From: Synechococcus sp. UW140
GTDB taxonomy: Bacteria > Cyanobacteriota > Cyanobacteriia > PCC-6307 > Cyanobiaceae
NCBI GenBank assembly: GCA_945875915.1
Contig: CAMCMT010000004.1
Span: forward strand, 41,178-105,177
Reading direction: 5' to 3'
DNA: 64,000 nt
This document shows positions 1-8,814 of this stretch, piece after piece; within the stretch, counting starts at the first letter, position 1; every line of letters starts with the position of its first letter. Position numbers and translations under genes: made by a program. The notes below the pieces were generated by a model that did not search any database, was not told where the DNA came from, and saw only the letters and a list, made by a program, of their open reading frames with translations.

Positions 1-1
1 G

Positions 2-169
2 TATACCTACGATGGCTCTGCCAAGGCTACATACATGTACCTGGGCAATGGTGACTCAAGATTTAATGCGGCAGATGAATTAATTGCCCGTCTCGACAAT
101 GTCAATCTAACGCCGGGCAATGGGGTGTGGATTGTTGATAATACATCTAGCTTGATCACTATGATCTAA
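2..169 (+). CDS. C-terminal end of a surface/secreted-type protein (partial)
   Basis: The reading frame is open from the window edge and stops at TAA 167-169, leaving 55 residues. The tail contains ATYMYLGNGD followed by RFNAADELIARLDNV and ends in SSLITMI. This pattern (short strand, acidic N/D/G turn, 'F-A-D-ELI-L-') resembles the C-terminal domain of large cyanobacterial RTX/cadherin-like surface proteins sometimes called a bluetail domain; that assignment is from memory and weak. Base composition is more AT-rich than the housekeeping genes to the right. The 5' part, and hence size and function, lies outside the window. Confidence 0.5.
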   Translation, partial: YTYDGSAKATYMYLGNGDSRFNAADELIARLDNVNLTPGNGVWIVDNTSSLITMI

Positions 170-377
170 CCGTACTTCACTATAACTTTTAGCCCTAGCA
201 AAGGTCGTCAGGGCTTTGAATAACTTTGATGAATCATTATGCTCCTTGGTGCATAACTTTCGCATCCGGATCGTAAAGATCCCTCAATTAGTGCGATTCC
301 CAAGGATCATTTTACGGTCATTGATCGGCACCAAGGCGATCTTTGCCTTGAAGTCTGGGCTATGGGCAGGTAGTTAC

Positions 378-602
378 TTATTGATGGGACCTGTCTAAAA
401 AACAAGTCCTACTCACAGCGCCTTGCGAGCCTGTCCATCCACAAAACCATGCCTTGATCTCTATGGCACTAGCGCCTTGAGCTTCCAAAGCGCCAGCCAA
501 CTCCTCAGCGCTACCCACCCAGGCCTGGGGCTCTCCATGGGCCTTAAATTTTAAACTAGGTAGAACTAAGCCAAACTCAGCACAACCAGTGAAGGCCCCC
601 AT
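378..602 (-). CDS. possible small hypothetical protein (74 aa)
   Basis: ATG at 602 is preceded by a GAGG-containing stretch about 9 nt upstream, and the frame runs to 378. It overlaps the end of the LysR-like gene by 26 bp. Residues from about 18 onward (FKAHGEPQAWVG, then SAEELAGALEAQGASAIEI) look like real protein with a helix rich in A/E/L. I do not recognise a family. Alternatively the segment is just non-coding sequence after the regulator; the part of this frame above 602 is a shadow of the regulator. Confidence 0.3.
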   Translation of the reverse strand: MGAFTGCAEFGLVLPSLKFKAHGEPQAWVGSAEELAGALEAQGASAIEIKAWFCGWTGSQGAVSRTCFLDRSHQ

Positions 603-1533
603 GGGCTGCAGCCTCACTTTTGCGAAAGAGGGCTGCCATCGCTTTGAGATGGGTATGGAAGCAGCCATCTTCAATGGCATCGCGGTGACCAAGCACCGCC
701 CCCACTTCCGTAATGCCGAGGTCGTAGGGCAAGGTTTCAATGCCACAGGCCTGGAGGCGCGCCAGATCATGGGGTGGGCTATAGCTCAAGGCAATGCCAT
801 CGGCGGCAGCTGCCTGCCAGCAGCCAAAGGTGTGGTCCTTAAGACCAGAAGGAGTGGTGGCCAAGCTGCGCTCGTGCAATTGGCCCATCAGCATTGGGGC
901 CATTCCCACATCTAAAGCGGGAGAAGGATAGAGCGCCACCTGATCTGCCGTGACTACTTTCTGCGCATGCAGGGGATGGGTTTGGTGGCTCACGAGCTGG
1001 AGATCAAACCGGCAGAGGGGCACAGCCATCACAGCATCTGTCACGTGAAGCCGTTCAAAGCGCAGGCGCTTCAAGGGCTGCTCCAGCAACGAGCCGTAGT
1101 CCAGAAGCCCGCCGATCCAGAAATCGATCAGGCGGTTCTCCAGCAGGTTCTGCACCCGCCAGCTATCCATCGTGCGCACGGCAACCCTCTCCCCAGCGAG
1201 GTCCTGCGCTTGGCTAGCCAGCGGACCTTCCACGAAGCCATCCATCAGGCCTTCCATCTGCCAACCAATGCCATAACGAAATCGGCCCTGGCGCACCCTG
1301 CGCTTTTGGGTCGCCTGCCGCAGGGCAGCGAGCATGTCGAAATTACGGGTGGCCCGATACACCCCATCAACCCGATCAAAGCCAAAATCAAACAGCTGAC
1401 TAAAGGAGCGGTAACGGCGCGAGCAACTGCTCTGGGAAATCCCCAGGGCCTCAGCCGCATAGATCGTGCTCTGGAAGAGTTCGAGGGTGTCGAGCACATC
1501 CAAATCACCAACAACAGACTCACTCACCACCAC
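577..1533 (-). CDS. LysR-like transcriptional regulator (divergent)
   Basis: A 318-residue protein. Residues about 10-50 form a LysR-type helix-turn-helix (LDTLELFQSTIYAAEALG, then ISQSSCSRRYRSF), where S-x-S-C-S-R-R replaces the usual S-Q-P-A-V-S-x-x-I. The rest has the length of a LysR effector domain but with little obvious similarity to it. It is a distant paralogue of the 300-residue protein at 53934-54836: both share the L-x-x-LD start, the Q/N-S-x-x-S-R-R recognition helix and the overall length. The gene stands alone, with an AT-rich upstream region carrying a T-N11-A type palindrome (1665-1677), which suggests autoregulation. Target genes cannot be told from the sequence. Confidence 0.65.
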   Translation of the reverse strand: MVVSESVVGDLDVLDTLELFQSTIYAAEALGISQSSCSRRYRSFSQLFDFGFDRVDGVYRATRNFDMLAALRQATQKRRVRQGRFRYGIGWQMEGLMDGFVEGPLASQAQDLAGERVAVRTMDSWRVQNLLENRLIDFWIGGLLDYGSLLEQPLKRLRFERLHVTDAVMAVPLCRFDLQLVSHQTHPLHAQKVVTADQVALYPSPALDVGMAPMLMGQLHERSLATTPSGLKDHTFGCWQAAAADGIALSYSPPHDLARLQACGIETLPYDLGITEVGAVLGHRDAIEDGCFHTHLKAMAALFRKSEAAAHGGLHWLC

Positions 1534-1649
1534 TGGTCCAACTCAGACCGTGAAGTAGTTCAATCCTCAGAACCAGCAAATGTCTTACTAGATGCAATTA
1601 CAGAATAGACCTATTCATTTCAGCTAGCACAAGCTACCCCCCCCCGAAA

Positions 1650-1696
1650 TGCATGGAACTTTCTTGCAGAATCTGCATCCATGCAACCTTTGCATG
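1650..1696. promoter_or_regulatory. candidate LysR-type operator (nested inverted repeats)
   Basis: About 130 bp upstream of the LysR-like start lies TGCAGAATCTGCA (1665-1677), a near-perfect palindrome with T-N11-A spacing as in LysR boxes. It sits inside a second inverted repeat GCATGG (1651-1656) / CCATGC (1679-1684), and a further TTGCATG follows at 1690-1696. The motif ATGCA or TGCAT recurs four times in 47 bp. Binding is inferred only from the pattern and position. Confidence 0.4.
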
Positions 1697-1735
1697 TAAC
1701 AAATAAAGCTAAAAATCATGGCTATGGCCTTCCGC

Positions 1736-1934
1736 TCACCAGGCCGATGTCGCCAGCTCCTCTGCGGCCAAGGGCCTAGTGCTTGTCGATGGGGTTGTAA
1801 CGGCGATCCTCGGCGGGATGCTGGTGCTGGAGTGGCCTAGCGACAGCCCTTGGGCCGCGGGAACCCTGCGGGGAATCTCCCTGTCTTTCCCGTCTGTGAA
1901 AGGGTTGACCAGTTCAAAGTCAAACGAGGCATAA
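1736..1934 (+). pseudogene. remnant of an HdeD-family (DUF308) membrane protein
   Basis: In the frame ending at TAA 1932-1934 the translation contains VLVDGVVTAILGGMLVLEWP, then SDSPWAAGTLRGISLSF. This matches the last two helices of HdeD-family acid-stress membrane proteins (pattern G-x-x-x-x-x-LG-x-x-x-x-x-WP-x-S-x-W-x-x-G-x-x-x-GI-x-L-x-F). No start codon, ribosome site or the first four helices are present, and the nearest ATG (1718) is in another frame and hits a stop. I read it as a decayed C-terminal fragment; similarity is from memory of the family. Confidence 0.6.
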
Positions 1935-2011
1935 TCAACACAGCTACTTTCAATGACAATGGGCACCAGAGAGGCCGTTAACCCCCAATCTCTTGATTCG
2001 GGAATGATCTT

Positions 2012-2614
2012 TTGACCCCTACCATCCTCCCAGCATCGGCAGCCCTTAAGGAATTGAAGGCAGGGCATGAACGATTTGTTAAAGCAATCTCAAAACATCC
2101 CCATAGCAGTCAACAACGGCTGAATCGCCTTGCTACCGGCCAACAACCGATGGCAATGATACTGAGCTGCTCGGATTCCAGGGTGCCTATTGAATTGCTT
2201 TTTGATGTGGGCTTTGGCGACGTGTTTGTGATCCGTAATGCGGGCAATGCCTGTACGCAAGGAAGCGTGGCCTCAATCGAATATGGCTTAGAAGCTTTAA
2301 ATATCAATCTACTGGTTGTCTTGGCCCACGAGGGATGTGGTGCGATTGCGGCAGCCTGCGCCGACCATCTGAGCCTCAGCCCAAGCCTCAGCAAGCTGGT
2401 GTTGCATATCCGAGAAGAGCTCGTCGCTGGGGCCGTTCCCCTCGATCCAGACGTCGCCGTGCGCCGCCATCCCGTCTTGACAGCCCGACAATTAATAGGC
2501 AGCAGCCAGCTGGTGCAGGATCGCGTCAACAGTGGTGCCTTGCTAATCGAACCTGCCTGCTATACCTTCGACCATGGCAAAATTGAGTGGATGGGTTCCA
2601 CTTCGGCGGATTGA
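2012..2614 (+). CDS. beta-class carbonic anhydrase
   Basis: Interconverts CO2 and bicarbonate. The 200-residue length fits a bacterial beta-CA. Zinc-site motifs are intact: CSDSRVP (Cys53, Asp55, Arg57) and HEGCGAI (His106, Cys109), giving the Cys2-His-Asp/Arg set. There is no signal peptide, so it is probably cytoplasmic. The start is a TTG at 2012, with GGGA about 8 nt upstream; the only nearby ATG (2004) runs into TGA. Alpha-cyanobacteria use the unrelated CsoSCA inside carboxysomes, so this enzyme would be an extra, non-carboxysomal CA; the role is inferred. It converges with polA, with a 9 bp gap. Confidence 0.9.
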   Translation: MTPTILPASAALKELKAGHERFVKAISKHPHSSQQRLNRLATGQQPMAMILSCSDSRVPIELLFDVGFGDVFVIRNAGNACTQGSVASIEYGLEALNINLLVVLAHEGCGAIAAACADHLSLSPSLSKLVLHIREELVAGAVPLDPDVAVRRHPVLTARQLIGSSQLVQDRVNSGALLIEPACYTFDHGKIEWMGSTSAD

Positions 2615-2623
2615 CATTCGCCC

Positions 2624-5600
2624 CTATTTAGCCTCCATCCAGTTGGGACCCACCCCCGTTTCCACCCTTAGGGGCACGGAGAGCTGGACCGCCGTTTCCA
2701 TGGTGCGGCGGGTGATTTCTAAGACCGCCTCAAGCGCTTCTGGGGCCGCCTCCAGCACCAGTTCATCGTGCACCTGCAATAACAACCGGGCAGGCAAGTC
2801 AGCGGTGGCCAGCTCCCGCTGCAATTGCACCATCGCCAACTTGATGATGTCGGCGCTCGAGCCCTGAATGGGCGCATTGGCCGCTGCCCGCAGTTGCTGG
2901 GCCTCCATGCCGGCCCGGCGGGCCACCTCCAGATCGATCTCAAGGGGATCCTTGCCCAGCAGCCGGCCCAGGCCATTGGGATCAAAGGCAAACGGGCGCC
3001 GCCGGCCCAGGATCGTCTCCACGTAGCCGCGGCTGAGGGCAAGACGCTCCTGCATTTCCAAAAAGGAGAACACCCGGGGATAGCGCTGCTTGTATTTGGT
3101 GAGGAACTCTTTGGCCTGGGCCTGGCCAACCCCGGTTTCGCGGGCAAAGCGCTGGGCGCCCATGCCATAGATCACGCCGAAATTGATCGTTTTGCCAAGC
3201 CGCCGTTCATCCGGGCTGACCTCGTCTTTTTCCAGCAGCAAGCGGGCGGTGAGGGCATGCACATCGTCACCGGCCTGGTAGGCCTCCACCAGCACCGGTT
3301 CGCCCGAGAGGTGGGTGAGGATGCGCAGCTCAATTTGGCTGTAGTCGGCACTGATCAGCTGCCAGCCCTGCTGGGGCAGGAAGGCCTTGCGAATCCGCCG
3401 GGAAAATTCCGTGCGAATCGGGATGTTCTGCAGGTTGGGATTGCTGCTTGATAGGCGTCCGGTGGCGGTGACCGCCTGGTTGAAATCGGTGTGGACCCGG
3501 CCCGTTTCCGGCTCCATCAAGGCCGGCAGGGCATCCACATAGGTGCTCTTGAGCTTGCTGAGGGTGCGATGTTCCAGCACCAGGGGCACCACTGGATGGG
3601 CGTCCTCCAGTTTTTCCAGTACGGCGGCATCGGTGCTCCAGCCGGTCTTGGTTTTGCGCGATTTTTTGCGATCCAGGCCGAGCTTGTCAAAGAGCAGTTC
3701 ACCCAGCTGCTTGGGGGAGGCCAGGTTGAAATCCACGCCAGCGGCGGCTCGGGCGTCCAACTCCAGCCGCGCCAAGGTGGTGGCCAACTCGCCGGATAAC
3801 TCCGCCAGGTAGGCCGTATCAATGCGGATGCCGGTGGCTTCCATGAGGGCGAGCACGGGCTCTAGGGGCAGCTCCACCGCATCGAGCAGGGCGGGTAGGG
3901 CCGGGCCGAGATCAGCGAGTTGCTGGCGGATCTGCCCCGTCAGCCGCCAAGTGAGGTGCACGTCCATGCCGCAATAGAGGGCGGCCTCCCCAATCGGCAC
4001 CGACGCAAAGGTCGCCCCCTTTGGCACCAGCTCAGCAAAACCGGTGGGACTAAAACCAAAGTTGCGCCCGGCCAGGGCGTCGAGGCCATGTTTGGCATTG
4101 GCATCGCGCAGGTAGTCCGCCAGCAGGGTGTCCATCACCACGCCGCCCAGGGGCAGGCCGTGCCGCATCAGCACCAGCCGGTCGTATTTGGCGTTTTGGA
4201 GGGTCTTGGGGTGCTGGGCGCTCGCCAGCCAGGGGGCCAGGGCCGCCAACACCTGCTCCAGGGGCAGCTGGGGCGGGGCCGGCGGCGGCGAGCTGAGCAG
4301 GTCGGCGGCGGCAGGGGGATGGTGGCCGATCGGGATGTAGGCCAGGTCGGTCAAACCCTCGCCCCAGCAGAGGCCGATCCCCACCAACTCAGCTTGGAAG
4401 GGATTGAGTGCGGTGGTTTCGGTGTCGAGGGCAATGGGGCGAGCTGGATCAGTGCACGCCAGCAGCCGCTCCACCAAGGCGTGCAGCTCGCCCTCGGAGC
4501 CGATCAATTGGGGAGCCAGGGGGGGCAGCTGGCCCGGCTCGTTGATGGGCTGGGCCTGCTGCTGCGGGGCCTTGCTGCCTTCGCCGGCCAGTTCAGCCGG
4601 CTTCACCCCAGACCCTGGCGGCGTGGACCCCAGGTTCCCGTCTGGCGGCGGCTCCGCCGAAAAAATCCGCGCAAAATTACCCACCTGCTTCACCAGGCTG
4701 AACAACTCCAGATCCTCCAGGCTTGCCGCCAGGCTGGTGGCGTTCACCGCCCCCAGAACCAACCGCGGCTCGCTCGGCAGGGGGATGTCGATCAAGATCT
4801 CGGCCAACATGCGCGAGCGATAGGCGCTCTCGCGATCGGCGCTGAGTTTGGCCTTGAGCGCTCCTTTAAGGGCCCCCTTGCTGTCTTTCTCGCCTAAGCC
4901 CTCGAGGGCGGCATAGACGCCATCGAGGTCGCCGTTCTCCTTGAGCAGGTTGATCGCCGTTTTCGGCCCCACCCCCTTCACCCCAGGGATGTTGTCCGAG
5001 CTATCGCCGGTGAGGGCCTTGAGATCCACCACCTCCTCGGGGGTCACGCCCAACTTGGCAATCACGCCCTCGCGCTTAATTTCCAACGGCCCACTGCTTT
5101 TGGCGTAGGGCCCGCCGCCCATATATAAAACCGAGATGTCGCGGCCGTCATCCACCAATTGGAAGAGGTCGCGGTCGCCCGAGAGGATGCGCACCCGCCA
5201 GCCCGCAGCCGCTGCCCGGTTGGCCAGGGTGCCGAGCACGTCATCGGCCTCATAGCCCGGGGCCATGCAGAGGGGCAGATCGAGGCAGGTTTCGAGGATC
5301 TGCTGCAGGTTGGCTAGATCGGCGAAAAAGTGCTCTGGCGCCTGATCACGGTGGGCCTTATAGGTGCTGTCAGCCTCGTGGCGGAAGGTGGGCTGGGCCG
5401 TGTCGAAGGCGATCACCACCCCCTGGGGGGCCAGGCCCTTGCAGTTGTCGAGCAGGGCCTTGAGGAAGCCGTAGGTCACCGAAGTGGGCACGCCCTCCTT
5501 GGTGCTCAGACCACCCTCGCCCCCCTTGGCAAAGGCATAGAAGCTGCGAAAGGCCAAGCTATGGCCGTCCACTAACAGCAGCAGGGGGGCGGCCGCACCC

Positions 5601-5662
5601 GGGTCGGCTACGGCCCTAGGGCCAGGGGTTTGCTCGTTCGGGCGCATGCCTTGTGCTGTCAT
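2624..5662 (-). CDS. polA: DNA polymerase I
   Basis: Repair and Okazaki-fragment processing polymerase, 1012 residues. Domain order: 5'-nuclease (about 25-320; VDGHSLAFRSFYAF start, GDRDLFQLV, GDSSDNIPG), 3'-5' exonuclease (about 395-590, with ALDTET containing the metal-binding D and E, so proofreading looks intact), and polymerase (about 600-1012). Polymerase motifs A (SADYSQIELR), B (RRLGKTINFGVIYGMG) and C (LQVHDELVLE) are all present. A Pro/Gly/Gln-rich linker of about 50 residues separates nuclease and exonuclease domains. The ATG at 5662 is the first in-frame start; M6 is an alternative. Confidence 0.97.
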   Translation of the reverse strand: MTAQGMRPNEQTPGPRAVADPGAAAPLLLLVDGHSLAFRSFYAFAKGGEGGLSTKEGVPTSVTYGFLKALLDNCKGLAPQGVVIAFDTAQPTFRHEADSTYKAHRDQAPEHFFADLANLQQILETCLDLPLCMAPGYEADDVLGTLANRAAAAGWRVRILSGDRDLFQLVDDGRDISVLYMGGGPYAKSSGPLEIKREGVIAKLGVTPEEVVDLKALTGDSSDNIPGVKGVGPKTAINLLKENGDLDGVYAALEGLGEKDSKGALKGALKAKLSADRESAYRSRMLAEILIDIPLPSEPRLVLGAVNATSLAASLEDLELFSLVKQVGNFARIFSAEPPPDGNLGSTPPGSGVKPAELAGEGSKAPQQQAQPINEPGQLPPLAPQLIGSEGELHALVERLLACTDPARPIALDTETTALNPFQAELVGIGLCWGEGLTDLAYIPIGHHPPAAADLLSSPPPAPPQLPLEQVLAALAPWLASAQHPKTLQNAKYDRLVLMRHGLPLGGVVMDTLLADYLRDANAKHGLDALAGRNFGFSPTGFAELVPKGATFASVPIGEAALYCGMDVHLTWRLTGQIRQQLADLGPALPALLDAVELPLEPVLALMEATGIRIDTAYLAELSGELATTLARLELDARAAAGVDFNLASPKQLGELLFDKLGLDRKKSRKTKTGWSTDAAVLEKLEDAHPVVPLVLEHRTLSKLKSTYVDALPALMEPETGRVHTDFNQAVTATGRLSSSNPNLQNIPIRTEFSRRIRKAFLPQQGWQLISADYSQIELRILTHLSGEPVLVEAYQAGDDVHALTARLLLEKDEVSPDERRLGKTINFGVIYGMGAQRFARETGVGQAQAKEFLTKYKQRYPRVFSFLEMQERLALSRGYVETILGRRRPFAFDPNGLGRLLGKDPLEIDLEVARRAGMEAQQLRAAANAPIQGSSADIIKLAMVQLQRELATADLPARLLLQVHDELVLEAAPEALEAVLEITRRTMETAVQLSVPLRVETGVGPNWMEAK

Positions 5663-5749
5663 GGCCTGCTACCGGAACCGCCCCAGATTGGCAGAGGGGC
5701 AAACCCCATCCATATCCTGGAGAAGCGAACCTTGCAGGCGTCAAAACCG

Positions 5750-5992
5750 ATGGCCCGTACGCCCAACCACTACGCCATTCACCTGCTCCTTGCAGGCGGT
5801 CACCATCAAGTGATCAATTTTGCCGACCTGGCCTCCTTTCAAAAATGGTATGGCGAGGTGCTGAATGCCGGTCCGGCCGAGGCCTTCGTGAACGTGCCGA
5901 TCCATGATTTGCAGGGTGAATACCTGGTGGTCCGCCCCAGTGGCGTGGTGGGGATCCGGGTTGAGCCCCAGTTCACCTCCTTCGACGAATGA
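5750..5992 (+). CDS. conserved hypothetical protein (80 aa)
   Basis: Starts at ATG 5750 (MARTPNHYAIHLLLAGG); the frame is open further upstream but that part overlaps the polA start and does not look like protein. The product is small and soluble with two beta-rich segments (HHQVINFADLASFQKWY and EAFVNVPIHDLQGEYLVVR), reminiscent of a small alpha/beta domain. It lies 18 bp before the antiporter gene on the same strand, so the two are probably co-transcribed. I do not recognise a named family. Confidence 0.7.
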   Translation: MARTPNHYAIHLLLAGGHHQVINFADLASFQKWYGEVLNAGPAEAFVNVPIHDLQGEYLVVRPSGVVGIRVEPQFTSFDE

Positions 5993-6010
5993 TTTCCTGG
6001 AGCGGCCCCC

Positions 6011-7255
6011 TTGAATCGCCTTGAGCTGCTTTGGAGCGAATCCTTCTTTGCTGGCTCCATCGCCCAGTTAATTGCCAGGCTCACGGGCCTGCCGGCGGTG
6101 GTGCTACTGCTCACGGTCGGGCTGGTGATTGGCAGGGCTGGCTTCAACCTGGTCGAGCCCGAAACCCTGGGCCGGGGCCTGCAACCCCTGGTGGGCCTGC
6201 TGGTCAGCCTGGTCCTTTTCGATGGTGGGCTGAACCTGCGCCTGGCTGGCCGGGACCTGCAACGCACCGTCGTGCAGCTGGTGGTGGTGCGAGGGGTGCT
6301 GGGCCTGCTGGGCGGCGCCCTGTTGGCCCACCAGCTGGCCGGGCTGTCCTGGCCCCTGGCCTGGGTGTTTGCGGCCATCTCTCTAGCCACTGGACCCACC
6401 GTGGTGACACCAATGGTGCAGCAGATGCGCCTGCTTCCCGGTCTGGGCCAAATTCTCCAGGCTGAGGGACTGATCCTTGAGCCGATCGGCGCCGTGCTGG
6501 CCCTGCTGTTGCTGCAGCTGGCCCTAGGCGAGCTGGCGGGCTGGGCCGATGTGGTCTCCCTGCTGGGGCTGAGGGTTGGTGGCGGGGTGGCGATCGGCGC
6601 CGCCGGCGGCTTGCTGCTGAGCCTGGTGCTCGAACATCTGCCCAGGGGTTCGGGCACGGAGCAGGAGGACCCGCTGCCCCTGCAGCTCATCCTTGGCGCC
6701 CTGTTCCTGCTGGTGAGCGGGGCCGAATGGCTGTTGCCCGAGGCGGGCTTTCCCGCGGCCGTGGCGGCGGGAGTGGTGGTGGGCCTCCGGCTCGATAAGG
6801 AGGCCAGCCAGCTGGACGAATTGATCGCCCAACTGGCCCAGCTGGCGATCACCGTGCTCTTCCCCCTGCTGGCTGCCGACCTCTCCTGGGCGGAACTGAG
6901 CCCCCTCGGGCTAGGCGGGGTGGGCTGTGTGCTCGCCCTGATGCTCTATCGCTGGATTGTGATCCAGCTCGGTTCGATCGGCCTAAGCGGCCTGGGTTGG
7001 AGCGAGAAACTCATTCTCAGCTGGATCGCGCCGCGGGGCATCGTCACCGCTGCGATCGCCAGCCTGTTTGCCCTCCAGCTCGAAGCCGCGGGCGTGCCTG
7101 GAGCCTCGAATCTCAAGGGCCTGGTATTCCTGATGATCGTGCTCACCGTGGGCCTGCAGGGCTTCACGGCCCCGAGTTTGGCCCGCCGTCTTGGCCTAGT
7201 GATTCAGCCAGAACCGGCAGCACCCCCCATGGAATCGCCCGCACCAGGCCCCTAG
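6011..7255 (+). CDS. CPA1/NhaP-type Na+(K+)/H+ antiporter
   Basis: A 414-residue integral membrane protein with about 11-12 hydrophobic segments. It carries the CPA exchanger features: VLLLTVGLVIGRAG near the N-terminus, LVSLVLFDGGLNL (the F-D/E-G-x-L core), SLATGPTVVTPM for the unwound crossing helix, and a late SWIAPRGIVTAAIA. It should exchange sodium or potassium for protons across the plasma or thylakoid membrane. There is no long C-terminal regulatory domain. The start is TTG 6011 with GGAG about 8 nt upstream. Confidence 0.88.
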   Translation: MNRLELLWSESFFAGSIAQLIARLTGLPAVVLLLTVGLVIGRAGFNLVEPETLGRGLQPLVGLLVSLVLFDGGLNLRLAGRDLQRTVVQLVVVRGVLGLLGGALLAHQLAGLSWPLAWVFAAISLATGPTVVTPMVQQMRLLPGLGQILQAEGLILEPIGAVLALLLLQLALGELAGWADVVSLLGLRVGGGVAIGAAGGLLLSLVLEHLPRGSGTEQEDPLPLQLILGALFLLVSGAEWLLPEAGFPAAVAAGVVVGLRLDKEASQLDELIAQLAQLAITVLFPLLAADLSWAELSPLGLGGVGCVLALMLYRWIVIQLGSIGLSGLGWSEKLILSWIAPRGIVTAAIASLFALQLEAAGVPGASNLKGLVFLMIVLTVGLQGFTAPSLARRLGLVIQPEPAAPPMESPAPGP

Positions 7256-7268
7256 GGGCCCAAGCGAT

Positions 7269-8711
7269 TCAAAGGCTGCGGCGGATGCGTGCGGCGGCCT
7301 CGCCACTGGGTTGGAGCAACAGCCAGCTGCTGAGCAGGTCGGGGCCTTGGAGACTGCCAAGCAAGGCGGCCCGCAAGGTTTTCATCAGCACTCCTTTTTT
7401 GACCCCGGCCGCCATCACCGCCTTGGCCAACAGATCCTGAGCCTGCTCCAGGGTCAGGGGCCCTTCAACGAGGAGCTCCAACAGGGCTTGCAGGGCTTCT
7501 CGGGCACCAGGACTCTGGAGCTGGACCAGGGCGGCTTCGCTGAGCTCGGGCCGGCGGAAGAAGGGCAGGGCCTGGTCAATGCCATCGCGCAGGGTGACCA
7601 GGGAAGGACCGATCAGGGCGCAGAGCGACTCCAGCCAGGCCTGGTCCTCGCTGGCCTGATCCAGCCAGCCCTCGCCTGCCCAGAGGGGCCGTAGCTGGTC
7701 TAGCAGCTGTGCTGGCTCCAAGTCATGGAGCACCTGGCCGTTCAACCAGTTGAGCTTGTCCCAGTCGAAACGGGCCCCTGCCTTGTTGACCCGATCGAAA
7801 TCGAAGACGGCGGCGGCCTCGGCCAGGGAGAAGCGCTCGCCCATACCCTCCGGCGGCGACCAGCCCAGCAACGTCATGTAATTGGCCAGGGCAGCGGCGC
7901 TGTAGCCCTGGGCGCGGAAATCAGCCAGGGAGGTAACCCCATCGCGTTTGGAGAGCTTCTTGCCTTCTTGGTTGAGGATCAGGGGCGTGTGGGCAAACAC
8001 AGGCATGGCAAGGCCCAGGGCCTCGTACAGCAGAATTTGCTTGGCCGTGTTGGCGATGTGGTCTTCGCCACGGATCACGTGGCTAATTGCCATGGCGGCG
8101 TCATCAACCACCACCACCAGGTTGTACAGGGGATCGCCGATCGTGGCTGCCGGGGCCCGACGGGCGATCACCATGTCGCCGCCTAGGTCAGCGCCCACCC
8201 AGCGCATCTGGCCGCGGACCAAATCGATCCAGCCAATGCTGGCCCCATCGTCGATGCGGAAGCGCACCGTGGCCTGGCGTCCTTCGGCGATGTAGGCCTG
8301 CTCCTGGGCGGCGCTCAGGTCGCGATGACGGTTGTCATAGCGGGGGGGCTTGTTCTCTGCTGCCTGGCGCTCGCGCATCTCCGCCAGCTCGGCCTCGCTG
8401 GCGTAGCAGCGGTAGGCATGGCCAGACGCCAGCAGCTGGCCAATGGCGGCGCGATGGGCGTCAATGCGCTCGCTTTGGACCACTGGCTCCCCATCCCAGG
8501 CCAAACCCAGCCATTGCAGGCCTTCGAGGATGTTGGCGGTGAACTCGGGCTTGCTGCGCTCCCGGTCGGTGTCCTCGATGCGCAGGAGGAACTGGCCGCC
8601 GTGACGCTTAGCAAACAACCAGTTGAACACCGCCGTGCGGGCGGTGCCGATGTGGAGGGTGCCGGTGGGGCTAGGAGCCAAACGCACACGCACCGAACCA
8701 GTGTTCGCCAT
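7269..8711 (-). CDS. gltX: glutamyl-tRNA synthetase
   Basis: Charges tRNA-Glu, feeding both translation and the C5 tetrapyrrole pathway. 480 residues from ATG 8711 ([17 protein letters not shown]); the longer frame to 8765 would run into the tRNA-Asp gene and is rejected. Class I signatures are intact: [14 protein letters not shown] (HIGH) and [10 protein letters not shown] (KMSKS type), followed by the helical anticodon-binding domain from about residue 310. The gene follows tRNA-Asp by about 28 bp on the same strand and is probably transcribed with it. Confidence 0.97.
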   Translation of the reverse strand: MANTGSVRVRLAPSPTGTLHIGTARTAVFNWLFAKRHGGQFLLRIEDTDRERSKPEFTANILEGLQWLGLAWDGEPVVQSERIDAHRAAIGQLLASGHAYRCYASEAELAEMRERQAAENKPPRYDNRHRDLSAAQEQAYIAEGRQATVRFRIDDGASIGWIDLVRGQMRWVGADLGGDMVIARRAPAATIGDPLYNLVVVVDDAAMAISHVIRGEDHIANTAKQILLYEALGLAMPVFAHTPLILNQEGKKLSKRDGVTSLADFRAQGYSAAALANYMTLLGWSPPEGMGERFSLAEAAAVFDFDRVNKAGARFDWDKLNWLNGQVLHDLEPAQLLDQLRPLWAGEGWLDQASEDQAWLESLCALIGPSLVTLRDGIDQALPFFRRPELSEAALVQLQSPGAREALQALLELLVEGPLTLEQAQDLLAKAVMAAGVKKGVLMKTLRAALLGSLQGPDLLSSWLLLQPSGEAAARIRRSL

Positions 8712-8739
8712 GGTCGCGTGACTCCAATTGGGGTTAAAC

Positions 8740-8812
8740 GGGACTGACGGGATTCGAACCCGCAACTTCCGCCGTGACAGGGCGGTGCTCTAACCGGTTG
8801 AACTACAGTCCC
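8740..8812 (-). tRNA. tRNA-Asp (GTC)
   Basis: A 73-nt cloverleaf read on the minus strand. The acceptor GGGACTG pairs with CAGTCCC, the T arm contains GGTTCGAATCC, and the anticodon loop CTGTCAC has anticodon GTC. CCA is not encoded. It lies directly upstream of gltX. Confidence 0.97.
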
Positions 8813-8814
8813 AG

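Noticed and set aside
332..350. CAAGGC-GATCTTT-GCCTTG hairpin
   Set aside because: Perfect 6-bp stem but no T-run or gene boundary that would give it a role.
1736..2068. Minus-strand ORF of 110 aa
   Set aside because: Antisense to the HdeD remnant and the carbonic anhydrase start; no ribosome site.
3920..4897. Plus-strand ORF of 325 aa opposite polA
   Set aside because: Low-complexity Gln/Gly/Arg composition and complete overlap with conserved polA domains.
7247..7260. 14-bp perfect palindrome GGCCCCTAGGGGCC between the antiporter and gltX
   Set aside because: No loop and no T-run, so it cannot act as a usual terminator; palindromes of this type are common in GC-rich DNA.
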